The notes under the pieces were generated by a model. The model did not search any database. It was not told where the DNA came from and worked only from the letters and a program-made list of their open reading frames with translations. This document shows positions 48,063-64,000 of a stretch of 64,000 bases of DNA, piece after piece. The position numbers were made by a program, and so were the translations under genes. Position 1 is the first letter of the stretch. The number at the start of each line of letters is the position of its first letter. The stretch lies in the NCBI GenBank assembly GCA_016946835.1, contig JACVTC010000152.1, positions 145,001 through 209,000 on the forward strand, given 5' to 3'. This DNA comes from Neocallimastix lanati (nom. inval.). Taxonomy: Eukaryota; Neocallimastigomycota; Neocallimastigomycetes; Neocallimastigales; Neocallimastigaceae.

Positions 48063-48109
48063 ATATTTATTTATTATTGATTTATTATGTATATTAAATA
48101 GAAAGGTAA

Positions 48110-49440
48110 CATTAAATGATTCATATTCAATTTTATATTACATTAAATAATAGGAGAATTATTATTATGAAAAAGGAAGAGATAAAAATTTAAAAGAATT
48201 CAAGTATTATATAAATAATAATATTGATTTAGAAACTGTTATCACGGTATTATTTGCTCATTTTTATTAGAAGCAATTAAAGAACAAAAACATTACTATC
48301 CTATTTATATTGCTATAATAAATTATTATATTAAATATTATATCTATAATGAAGATTATATTATATAATTACTTAGTGTACCTTTATCTAAAACTGAATT
48401 TCAAGAAGAAATTGAAAAAGAAACAAAAGAAACAAATAATATTAATATTAATATTAATGAAAGAGGAAACAGATAATTGGAACGGCATTCATCCTTGCAT
48501 TGTACTTTTGAAATTTCTGAAAAATATTGTGGGATGTTTGGTAGAGAATGGTGTTAATATCATTGCCACTAATAAAGCTGGTAAAGATCCCTTTAAGATT
48601 GTATTAGATTAGTATGGATTTATTTAATTCAAATTCTTATGATGATAACAATTTAAAATTAAAAAAATAAAGTTTTCCATAGTACTACCAATATTCAGGG
48701 CTATTTCTGTTTGCTTATTACTTGACATGAAAACGACAATGACATGATGAAATATTTAGTAGAGAAAATACACAGATATTAACATTATTATTATGAAAAC
48801 GTCATTTTTCATTCTTTAATGATTCAGATGTTGATAAGACAACGTTGTACTTTACCTGTAAAAAAAAAAAAAAAATTATGAAATAGTTAAATAGTTAATT
48901 AAGAAAGGAGCGTATACTTATATTGAAATAAATAATGAAATAACTCCTAACCTGTATTCATATAGATTATGATTTAATTAAGTATTTTTTTTGAAAATGG
49001 ATTGAATATTAATACTAAAAGCCGTTATGGGGATACCCTTATTAACTATGCCTGCCCCAGTTTTAACAAAAAATGAAAAAAAAAAAAAAAAATAAAATAT
49101 TTATTGGAAAATGGTACGAATACCAACATAAACGGATATCATTATGGAACTCTATTAAACGTTTTATGCAAGAATAAGAATATGCCGTTAATAAAATATT
49201 TGTTAAAGAAGTGTGCCAATATAAATACTAGAAATAGAAATCTTAATATTCCATTATTATATTTATATGTGAAAAAGGTGAGGATGAAATTATCAAATAT
49301 TTAGTTGAATAAGCAGATATCAATATTGGAGAGTGATATGGTATGGAATAACCTCTTTGATTTATACTTGTATTAGAAATAAAAATAAAATTATTCAATA
49401 TATTAAATAAAAATAAAATTATTCATTATATTTAAATAAG
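48110..49440 (+). pseudogene. Ankyrin-repeat gene remnant
   Basis: Ankyrin-like pieces are scattered over three forward frames. An N-terminal acidic piece lies near 48150-48240 (ENYYYEKGRDKNLKEFKYYI). Further pieces are LVENGVNIIATNKAGKDPF (about 48535-48600), MMKYLVEKI (48753), EIVK and LIKKGAYTYIEINNE (about 48880-48940), then LIKYLLKKCANINTRN (about 49185-49235). The last has the usual hydrophobic helix plus G/C-A-N/D-I-N turn. Stops, frameshifts and an A-run at 49076-49093 interrupt it. Ankyrin-repeat proteins are very abundant in gut fungi; this copy appears dead. The two frames at 48349-48612 and 49104-49304 are its longest intact pieces. Confidence 0.65.
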
Positions 49441-49891
49441 TTTTCGTTATTCTTAAAAAATTTTATCTAATTATTATATTAAACAAAAAACCATTAATTT
49501 TTTGTAAACCAATAAAAATTAATAATTAATACTTAAATATGATTTTTATTTTAATACATATTTAATTTTATATCATTTTATTTTATTTTATTTTATTTTA
49601 TTTTTATTTTTATTTTTAATTTGTAATATTTATTATTAATTATTATTATTTTGTTGCATTATTTACATTTAATAAATTATTATTAATTTTTATTTTATTT
49701 TATTTTATTTTATTTTTTTTTTTTATATTTCGTTATTTCATTTTATAAATTTCATTTCATTTTTATTTTTAAATTTATTATTTATTATTATTATTATATT
49801 ATTATTATTATTTTTTCTGTTTTACATTTTTTCTTATTTATTTCTTTTTGTTTTAAATTGTATAGAATATTATTATAGTATTTTTAATATA

Positions 49892-49945
<54 letters not shown>

Positions 49946-50056
49946 TATTTAATTCAAAATTGTAACAAGAACAAGGTTGTTTTAATATTAGTATTAAATA
50001 AATAGATAATTAATTATTACTTTTTTTGTTTTTATTTCTGTTCTATTAAATTAATT
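49441..50056. other. Intergenic T-rich region
   Basis: No gene. 'attttattttattttatttt' iterations at 49575-49620 and 49685-49725, and a (TA)n/T-run at 49899-49947, lie downstream of the phosducin-like gene (3' side). Confidence 0.8.
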
Positions 50057-51049
50057 TTAATAGTCGTCATCACTATCGTAATCACTTTCACTACTTTCAC
50101 TTTCATCTTTTTTGTCAAAAACTTCGTCTTTATCAATTTTAATAACATCTAAGGAATGTAAATATAAAGCGATAGTTTTAAAATCGGTTCCCTTAAAAGC
50201 TACTAATTGATCTTTTAATTGACCATCTTGATAAATTAAGAGAGTTGGGAAATTACGGTCTGGATAAGCTCTCATATCATATTTGACAAATTTTGTTGCC
50301 TTAAATCTTTCAGCTAATTTTTTCATATGTTCTGTAACAATACGACATTGTGGAACTGAATCACGGCACATATAAACAACAACAGCACATTCCTTACTGG
50401 CCTCAGTAACTTCTTGGACAAAATTAGTTTCATCTATAGTAATTAAATTTCCATATTTTTCCTTACGAGCTAAAGCTTGCATTTCAGCTATACGCTTTTG
50501 ACGATATTTTTCGAGAACTCTTCTATCATCATCTTCTAATAATTCATCTAATTCATCAAGATTACTTTGTTCAAGAATTTCTTCTCTTGTTGGTAATAAA
50601 TCATTTGGATCGATTTCTTCTGGTTTTGGTTCTTTTGGTGGAAGAATACCCTATTATTATAACAATAATTATTATTAATATTAGGATAAACAATTTTATT
50701 TTTATTATTATTTTTTTTATATAATTTTTCATTATTTCATATAAATATAATTATAATTGAATACCAAAAATAATTGTACGAAAAAAAAAAAAAGTAATTT
50801 GTTCAATATAATTTTTATTTTATTTTATTATTACTATTTTTATATTTGTTAAATTTTATATAAATTCAAAGTTTTTAAAATCTTTATTTTTTATGAATTT
50901 TTTTTTAAAAGTGTTAATTTTAAACATTTTTTGATTCCTAACATTTATATTTAATTTTTCAAGTAATTTAATTGAATTTAAAACAAATTAATCATCTTTT
51001 AAATAATTATTAAAACAATAATGTATAACATATCATCATCATCATCATT

Positions 51050-51082
<33 letters not shown>

Positions 51083-51502
51083 GAATTTCTTTTAAACATA
51101 TTAATTTTAAACATTTTTTGATTCCATATTTCATTTTTCAAGTTATTTAATTAAATTTAAAATAAATTAATAGTCTTAAATAATTATTAAAACAATTATG
51201 TATAATATATCTTCATCTTTTTTTTTTTTTTTTTTTTTTATAAACCACCCTGATAATAATGTGTTAAATAATAATTGTATATTGACATTTGTTTTTACAT
51301 CCTTATTATATTTATTTATTAGTTTTTTAATAAATAAATATTCTAAAAAGAAAAACACAAATTTTAATATATATATTAAACAAAGCATAAATATTTATTT
51401 ATCAATAAAATAGTTGGTTAAAAGTTGTCAAAAATGTAATATTTTCATTACTTGAGCTCTAAGAATATCATTCCATTCAGTATCTTCGTTTGGATTTAAC
51501 AT
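50057..51502 (-). CDS. PLP2: Phosducin-like protein 2 (thioredoxin-fold chaperone cofactor)
   Basis: Two exons, 51502-51452 and 50650-50057, with a phase-0 intron (donor CAA|GTAATG, acceptor AATAG|GGT); 214 residues. The start MLNPNEDTEWNDILRAQGIL is the diagnostic PLP2/PDCL3 N-terminus, with the split just before GIL. A helical EILEQSNLDELDELLEDDD region follows, then YRQKRIAEMQALARKEKYG. The thioredoxin-like domain (about residues 90-190) has VVVYMCRDSVPQCRIV and YPDRNFPTLLIYQDGQL. The C-terminus is acidic (ESESSESDYDSDDDY), as in the family. PLP2 proteins bind the CCT chaperonin and assist actin and tubulin folding; the yeast gene is essential. The long frame beginning at 50482 is only the second half of this protein. 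Confidence 0.93.
50892..51236. repeat. Tandem duplication inside the PLP2 intron
   Basis: Two copies of about 155-190 bp, 50892-51080 and 51081-51236. Each runs through 'ttaattttaaacattttttg', 'attcc', 'tttttcaagt.atttaatt' and 'ttaaataattattaaaacaa', and each ends in a T-run. They differ by short indels and in the T-run length. Confidence 0.8.
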
Positions 51503-51619
51503 CTTTAAAATAAATCAGATTTTAAATAATATTTTAGAAAATATAAAATTTTATTATTAAAATAAGATAAAAAAGATAATCTGAATATATATATATAAAT
51601 ATCTGTAAATTAATTAAAT

Positions 51620-51753
51620 TTTTGTAAATTTAATATTATTAATATTATAATATATTTATATATATATATTATATATATTTTTATATTTTATTAAAATGTA
51701 CGAATCATACATAATATGGTAATTAACAAAAAAAAAAAAAAAATTAAAATTTT
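51620..51753. repeat. Direct repeat flanking the LRR pseudogene, left copy
   Basis: 'ttttgtaaattt' followed by TA-rich DNA, 'tattaaaatgtacgaatcat', 'acataatatggtaattaaca' and an A-run. It matches 53703-53826 apart from a short TA-length difference. Confidence 0.85.
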
Positions 51754-51946
51754 ATTAACAATTTTTTGAAAAAAATAATTTAATACTTTTTCATTTTATA
51801 AAAAAAATATTTTTAAATATTTAAAATGATTTTTATTTTTTTCTTAAATTAAATATATATATATAATAATAATAATAATAATACTTTTTTATTAAAAAAA
51901 AGATTTTATTGAATGATGAATTAAATATTCAATTATAAATTAAGTA

Positions 51947-53421
51947 ATGGTAAAAATGACATTGTTTTATAGTATAAGTGAGTTATATAATAAATTTAAT
52001 CAAAATGAATTAAATAATATAACAGAATTAATAATTAGTGATAATTAATCCATAATAGAATTTCCATCTGAAATGATTTCTTCATTAAAAAATCTAAAAG
52101 AATTAACATTTTATTGTAATAATTTACGAGAATTTCCTAAAAGTATATTTATACTAAATAAGTTAGAGAAATTAAAATTTATTGGAGTTAAAATAGAATA
52201 TATTCCAAAAGAAATAAAATATTTAAAAAATCTAAAAGAATTAAAATTTCCTTTTTATAATTTACGGGAATTTCCTAAAAGTATATTTACACTAAATAAA
52301 TTAGAGAAATTAGAATTTAATGGAATTAAAATAGAATATATTCCAAAAGAAATAAATTATTTAAAAAATCTAAAAGAATTATTAATTAAATTCAGTATTA
52401 TAAATTCATTTCCAAATGATATTACGTTTCTTGAAAATTTAAAAGAACTTTCACTAATAGAAGATAATATCAAAATATTTCCAAAAGAAATATGTAAATT
52501 AATTAATTTAGAAATATTATTTTTATTAAGTAATGAATTAAGAGAAATTCCAGAGGAAATAGGTGAATTAATTAATTTAAAAGAATTAAATCTTTCCGAA
52601 AATAATTTGCAAACTCTTCCAAAAGAAATAGGTAAATTAGTTAATTTACGTAAATTAGATATAACGGATAATGAATTGAAGAAATAGGTAAATTAGTTAA
52701 TTTACGTAAATTAGATATAACGGATAATGAATTGAAATATATTCCTAATGAAATTAAATACCTTAAAAATTTAAATATATTGCTTTTACAACACAATAAT
52801 AATTTACATAATATTTCTACTAAAGATTTAGGTGAAATGGAAAAAATAAAATTTTTAGTTGTAGATGAACAACTTTCTATTGAAAAAATAATAAAAAAAG
52901 ATTTTGATTCTGAAGGTGCCTTTTTCAATCATTATGATCTACCAGAAAGATTATATCATGAAGAATTTTTTCGAAATTTTAAAATTTTAAACTTAAGTCA
53001 ACATCATTTAGAAGAACTGCCAATTGATATTATAAATATGAGAAATTTAATAGAATTAGATATTCATGATAATAATTTAACTTATTTTCCATCTCTTATA
53101 TCAAATTTATTTCATATAAGAAGGTTATATTTATATAGAAATAATTTTTTTAATCTTTCTGAAAGAATTTGGAATTTACCAAAATTAAGAGAAGTAGTTG
53201 TAGAAGGTTATCTAATACCTTATAATGTTTTAAAAAAATGTTTGATTAAAATAAAATATTTATATATGAAAAAAGAGCATGTTTTAACTTTAATTTTAAA
53301 CGGTAAATATAAAACTCCAATGAGTACTAGTGAAATATATTTTTTAATATTTAAAAATAATCGTGATATATTTAGAGTTTCATTAGTAAATAAAACTATT
53401 TCACCTTTTTTAGATGTATAA
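51947..53421 (+). pseudogene. Leucine-rich-repeat protein gene, broken by a stop and a frameshift
   Basis: From ATG 51947 the frame reads an N-terminal cap (MVKMTLFYSISELYNKF), then LIISDN, then TAA at 52046-52048, then continues in the same frame as LRRs. Units of about 23 residues follow L-x-x-L-x-x-N-x-L-x-x-F/I-P-x-x-I (LREFPKSIF, IEYIPKEI, LREIPEEIGELINLKELNLS). At 52680 the frame ends. The sequence resumes one frame over at 52732 with YIPNEIKYLKNL and further LRRs (LEELPIDIINMRNLIELDIH), ending in a non-LRR tail at 53421. The break is an exact 56-bp tandem duplication. LRRs of this class mediate protein binding; the partner is unknown. Internal start at 52073 could still give a 204-residue LRR fragment. 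The cassette lies between two direct-repeat copies. Confidence 0.85.
52625..52736. repeat. Exact 56-bp tandem duplication within the LRR coding sequence
   Basis: Copies at 52625-52680 and 52681-52736 are identical ('gaaataggtaaattag' ... 'cggataatgaattgaa'). As 56 is not a multiple of three, the second copy shifts the frame and brings in TAG right after the first. Confidence 0.97.
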
Positions 53422-53585
53422 AAAATTATTAGATTAATATTTTTAATTGGTTAAAACTATCTATTTTATGGTAATTATAAAATATATATTATTGGTATAT
53501 TATTTTTTAAAAAAACAAAGACTTTTTAGTTTATATTATTTTATTTTATTTATTTATTTTTTTTAATAATAATAAAAATAATAAA

Positions 53586-53624
<39 letters not shown>

Positions 53625-54516
53625 AATAATACAGAAATAATTGATAATAAATTTTATTGTTATTATTATCGTAAACAAGTAGAAATGATTAATGATGTAC
53701 CATTTTGTAAATTAAATATTATTAATATTATAATATATTTATATATATATTTTTATATTTTATTAAAATGTACGAATCATACATAATATGGTAATTAACA
53801 AAAAAAAAAAAAAATTAAAATTTTTTGTAAATAAAAAAGTATAATTAACAACATTCCATATAATTAAAAATTTATAATGTAAAATTGTAAAATATTTAAA
53901 TTTACATATATCATAATACTTTTGAAAAGGTATATATGTAATTTAAATGTAATGATATATTAATGTCATTATATAAAAATGAAATTTACTGATAGATATT
54001 ATTGGTATTATATTCATATATTAATAAAATTAAAATATGAATATATGTTGTTTATTTTTATATAATTAAATTTATTTATCCATTTTTTTTTTCTTTCTTA
54101 ATATTATATAAAAAAAAATCGATATATCAAAAAAAAAAAAAATTGTAATTTTTATTTATTCTGTTTTTAAAAATTGTAATATGTACTAATTATTATTATT
54201 AAATTTATAAAAAATATATATATTTCTTAATCTTTTAATATTCATAAATAATATTTAATTAAGTTTATGTTTAATACTATTAAAATTATTATTATTATCA
54301 TAACTATTATCATTAGTAATATTATTTATTAAAAAAAAAAAAAAAATAAATAAATAAAAAAAACGTATATTAACAAGAAAAGTGAAAATTATAATAAGAT
54401 AGAATTATTAGTCAATCAAACTATTATTTATAAATATTTGTATTTAATTAGCATATTTTAAAAAAAAACAAAAAACAAAAAACAAAAAAACAAAAACAAA
54501 TTGAAAATTATTTTTA
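53422..54516. other. Intergenic region downstream of LRR and AMPK-related kinase genes
   Basis: No gene. Contains a (TAA)n tract at about 53568-53622, the right copy of the flanking direct repeat (53703-53826), an A-run at 54332-54346 and a 'caaaaa' tract at 54466-54500. Confidence 0.8.
53703..53826. repeat. Direct repeat flanking the LRR pseudogene, right copy
   Basis: Second copy of 51620-51753 in the same orientation, about 2.08 kb away. 'tattaaaatgtacgaatcat' and 'acataatatggtaattaaca' are identical in both. Confidence 0.85.
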
Positions 54517-59644
<5,128 letters not shown>

Positions 59645-59887
59645 GAAAATTAATCAATAATATATTAAGATTTATATGAGTACTTTAATTTATATATATA
59701 ATATATATATATATATATTTTTTTTTTAAATTTTTAAGGATGATATATGAAGATAATATTAATATATATATTAATATATATAAATGTATTCCTTTTTTAA
59801 AATAAGTAATACAATTGATGGTTAAATTTATTTAATTTAATTTTATTTCTTTATATTCTTTTTTTTCTTGCTATAATTTTTTTATTT

Positions 59888-59947
<60 letters not shown>

Positions 59948-60313
59948 GAAATGAATTCACTATTTTTCTCTTTTTTTTTCTTTTTTCTTTTTCAATATTT
60001 CTCAAAATTTTAAATTCTAGTTTTTCAATGAATTGTTGAATTTAATATAATGTTATGCTTATGAATATATACAACATATATACAATGAACAATAATAATT
60101 GATATTTTGATAAAATCTTAGTAATCGTTTTAAAGTAATGAATTTAATTAAAATAATAATATTGATAGTTTTAACTGATAATGAAGAGCATAATCAATAA
60201 TAATAAATTTTCTTTTGATATTTCAAGTTTTTTTTTTAATTTTTATTATTAGCTTTAGTTCAGTAATAATTATATTCCAAATTACAATTTTATATAAACG
60301 AAAAAAGAAAAAT

Positions 60314-60346
<33 letters not shown>

Positions 60347-61794
60347 TTTTTTGCTTTATACTGATATATTAGGTAATTTTATTGAATGCTTTAAATAGTT
60401 TAAAAAGAGATAGAATTCATGACATAAAATTTCTTTTTATATATTATAAAAATATTTATTCGATATTTTTAATTTAAAATAAATATAAAAAGAACTACAT
60501 ATATATATATATATCCTGGTTTTTATTAAGTATTTATTATTTAGTTATATCTTTTCAAATTCTATTATTTTGCTTCTTCTTATTTTTTTTTTAATAGACA
60601 TAAATTTTTGAATATTTTTGATTTCGATTAATTAAGTAAAAAAAAAAAAAAATAAATAAAAAATAATATTACAAAATTATTTGTATAATGATATGTGAAA
60701 AGTATTAACATTAATTTAAATTTAAAATGATAATTAATCTATTATATATAATTATTTTTTTTTATAATAAAAATATTTCATTCTTATTATTATTACTATT
60801 ATTTTTTCATAATTTAGTAATTATAATATATTATATTTTGTTTAAAAATAGAAATTATTTTTTTTTTTTTTTTTATAATTACTATAATATATTATAATTA
60901 TTAATATTGATATAAATATATATTTTTAAAAATATATATAATAAAGTTTATGAAAATTATTAATAAATTTTTTTTATTCTTTTACATTTCTTCATTAATT
61001 TATGTTGATAAATAATTATTTTAAGTATTTTAATTTATTTAAATAAAGTTTCTAAATATGATTAATAGGTCAATATTGATTAACTTTCTAGATAAAAATA
61101 AAAGGGATAATATTTTATTTTTTATTTTTTATTTCTTAATTTTTTATTTCTTAATTTTTTATTTTTTATTTTTTTATAAAAAAAAGAAATAATTATTGAA
61201 AAAAAAATCTTAAAATTCAAAAATAATGTTATTAATTTAAATATTAGAGATTGTGTTAAATTTGAATTTAATACAAATAGTTTGTAATTTCAAATAAAAA
61301 TAAAATTCGAATAAGATATATAAATAATTATATAACATAATAAATTAATAATATTAAAAAAAAAGAAAATTACAAGACTAGATATTTTATGCCTTCTGGT
61401 ATAAAATACTTATATATTAAACATTTTATTTTACTTTACTATTTAAAATATAAAAAGTAGAATATTTATTTTAAAAAGGAAAAAGTGGTAAAAAGATATG
61501 TCTCCAACAGTAAATTCATATTAATATAATTAACCTTTGTACTATAATTAATTAATTTAATTATAATTAGAATATATAAAAATATAAATAATTATTATAT
61601 AATATTTTAATTTATAAAAATTATATTGTATCAATTAAAATATCTTTTAATTAATAGTATAATTACAAATTTAATTGATTTAATAATTTTTAAAAATGTT
61701 AATTTGAAATTTAATAGTAGCATAAAAGTTTATGTAATTTAAAAACATAATATTAATTTAAAAAGTATAATTTAATAATTAATAATAGCAATAA

Positions 61795-61953
<159 letters not shown>

Positions 61954-62020
61954 ATGTAAATTTTTATTTTTTAATAATTTTTATTATATCTTTATAATTT
62001 TTTTTTAAATTTATATTTTT

Positions 62021-62178
62021 GTTATATATATATTTTTATTATATAATATATATATTATATAGATATAACAAAATATATGTTATATCTATTTTACTTTTTG
62101 TTATATATATATTTTTAATATATAATATATATATTATATAGATAAAACAAAATATATGTTATATCTATTTTACTTTTT
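62021..62178. repeat. Tandem duplication of 79 bp containing a palindrome
   Basis: Two units with period 79 (62021-62099 and 62100-62178) differ at a few positions. Each contains an AGATA(T/A)AACA ... TGTTATATCT inverted repeat around 'aaatata', and 'tctattttactttttg'. Confidence 0.85.
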
Positions 62179-62426
62179 GCTTTTTATATTTATTTCTTTT
62201 GCGTATTTTGGTTGGAATATGTTAATATTTAATTATGTTATAATTTTTACTTAAAAATATTTATTATTCGTTTAGTCGCATGTATTGTTGATAATGACTT
62301 ATAATTTACATAAAATCATTATAATTTGTATTTAAAAACATATTTTACATTTTTAATCCAAAAGATATAATGATAATAATATACATATTTATTAATGTTT
62401 ATTTCTTTTTTCTTTTATCTTTTATC

Positions 62427-62462
<36 letters not shown>

Positions 62463-62691
62463 TTAAAGATAGTTTTTAATAATTTTTCAAATGAAATTAT
62501 TTTTATTATATACATTGGATTTATAATGTAAAATATTAAGTATTGCTAATGCGATAATTTTTTCTTATTTTTTTTATTTGAGAAATTCATTTTTCATTTT
62601 TGTTTTATTAGTTTTTTTTTTGTTTTATTAGTTTTTTTTTTTTTTATTAGTTTTTTTTTTTTTTTTATTAAATTTTGGTTTATATCAACTT

Positions 62692-63507
62692 TTATTTAAT
62701 ATTAACACGTTTACTATTTTTGAAAATTGTTGTGTATTTACCATCTTTTCTATAATTAATAATTTCACCAGTCATTTTCTTAAAATTACTACAAATAAAT
62801 TTGACATCTATAAAGAATTATTAAAAAATAATTATTTTTGCTATTAATATCACTTATTATTATTAATTTATTATTAATTTACACATATATATATTTTAAA
62901 TTTTATTATTTTTATATTTATTAAAAAAAAAAAAAAAAAAATTACCTGGATTAACATTCTTTAAAATAGTTAAAGTAGTTTTAAGTTTAGAGGCAAGATT
63001 TTCACAACTTTTGTATTTTTTTTCAATTATGAGAGATTCATAATTATTATCTTTGTCATAATAATCTGGATTTACCTCTACGCAAACCTTTTGACCTCTT
63101 TTTAAATTACTACAATTTAAGGCTATTTTTATATTAACATATATTAAAATATAAAAATTAAAAGTTAAGTCAAAAAAAACAATTTTATTTAAAAAAATTA
63201 AATATATGTTAAAGTAAAGGAAAATAATTTCTTGATAAATAACAAAAGTAAAGATATGAATGATTAAAATATTATATAATAGTTAAAATAAAAAAATGAA
63301 ATAATTGAAAAATTTACTTGGATTAAATCTATATAAATCAACCGAAGTAATATAATAGTCTTTGTCTTCTGAGAAACCATTAGTCATATCTTTACATCTA
63401 TCACCATGTTTTATAACAACATGTTTCGAACAATGATAGCCTAAACCAAAAACTTTAGTTGAAACTAATAAAAGAGTAAATAAAATAGTAATATAATTGA
63501 ATTTCAT
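62692..63507 (-). CDS. Small secreted protein with two LysM motifs
   Basis: Three exons, 63507-63318, 63122-62946 and 62807-62692, both introns phase 1; 160 residues. Residues 1-21 are a signal peptide (YITILFTLLLVSTKVFG). The first LysM motif (about residues 25-79) reads CSKHVVIKHGDRCKDM, then DLYRFNP, then LNCSNLKRGQKVCV. This has the GD step, N-P and the C-x-N-L-x-x-G-Q-x-V-C-V end typical of fungal LysM. A second, more divergent copy follows: KSCENLASKLKTTLTILKNV, then NP, then FICSNFK. It lacks the GQ-VCV end. LysM modules bind chitin or peptidoglycan N-acetylglucosamine. In a rumen fungus the ligand could be its own wall or bacterial walls; this is inference. The first exon alone gives a 74-residue frame that runs into the intron. 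Confidence 0.88.
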
Positions 63508-64000
63508 TTTTTTTTTTTCTTATTTTTTTTAAATAAATTTTATTTTTTAATATTTATTTTTAATATTTTTCTTTCAATGTTTATTTTCTATTTTTTTTTA
63601 TATTTTCTTTTGCTTTAGTTTTTATTTTTTTTTTTTTTATTTTTTTTTTTATTTTTTTTATTTTGCTTGTTTTTACTTTTTTTTTTTTTTTTTTTTTTTT
63701 ATATATGTTTTTTTAATGATTTTTTTTTTTATTTTAAATAAAAAAAAAAAATTAAAATTTACTTTTATATAAAAGTCTGAGATACTTTAAAAATAAATTG
63801 TACAAAAATGAATATATGAATATAATTATGAATACAAATATATATTTATTTAAAAAGTATAACCAATGATATACTTGATAGTTTTAATATATAAAGAATT
63901 TTATTATATAAATTATATAAATATATATTTTATAAAAAAAAAGGATATGTTTGTAAGGATTTATAAGGAGTGATATATAATTAATAAATAAATGTTACAC
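63508..64000. other. Upstream flank of the LysM gene
   Basis: T-rich DNA with runs at 63628-63640 and 63679-63700, and no coding sequence up to the right edge. Presumably the LysM gene promoter. Confidence 0.7.

Overview
The window is extremely AT-rich: intergenic DNA is close to pure A/T, with many homopolymer runs and (TTA)n, (TTTA)n and (AAAAAT)n microsatellites. The genes have short GT-AG introns. Gene content is eukaryotic and fungal in flavour: a PAS-domain kinase, a GRIP golgin, a secreted LysM protein, an RGS protein, a membrane-anchored SH3 protein, decayed ankyrin and LRR genes, and Ty1/copia relics. Together with Asn/Ser/Lys-rich low-complexity proteins this best fits an anaerobic gut fungus (Neocallimastigomycota). 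That assignment is an inference from composition and gene families; no marker gene proves it.

Layout, left part. 1-3723 (-): PAS kinase, cut by the left edge. 3724-5871: divergent intergenic region with a duplicated 163-166 bp less AT-rich block. 5872-6756 (+): GNAT acetyltransferase. 6757-11527: gene-free. 11528-18774 (+): three-exon, 2210-residue low-complexity protein with a C-terminal RGS-like domain. 18775-23313: copia relic, possible LTR, LINE-like 3' tail and microsatellites. 23314-24930 (+): six-exon TIP30/HTATIP2-like reductase. 27519-28037 (+): ribosomal protein eL31. 29560-32728 (-): GRIP-domain golgin with a roughly 570 bp (AAAAAT)n tract in one intron.

Layout, right part. 32729-37190: repeats and a small mobile-element-like unit. 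37191-39641 (-): signal peptide/TM/SH3 protein. 39642-42540: empty. 42541-49440: mobile-element graveyard with 15-bp TTGGCGAAATGCAAT arrays, a 160-bp direct repeat pair, a LINE-like tail, a copia element (-) whose integrase core still shows D-35-E spacing, and ankyrin gene remains. 50057-51502 (-): phosducin-like protein 2. 51947-53421 (+): LRR gene broken by an internal stop and an exact 56-bp tandem duplication, lying between two copies of a roughly 125-bp direct repeat. 54517-59644 (-): 11-exon AMPK-related kinase with an 18-nt microexon. 62692-63507 (-): secreted two-LysM protein.

The genes do not form a pathway or cluster. Several are signalling or trafficking housekeeping genes (PAS kinase, RGS, AMPK-related kinase, golgin, phosducin-like) set among decaying transposons. 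Splice sites below were assigned by reading GT/AG signals, phase and protein family continuity; in each complete gene model the exon lengths sum to a multiple of three. The most unusual unexplained signals are the 15-bp arrays, the duplicated block upstream of the PAS kinase and GNAT genes, and the LRR cassette between direct repeats.
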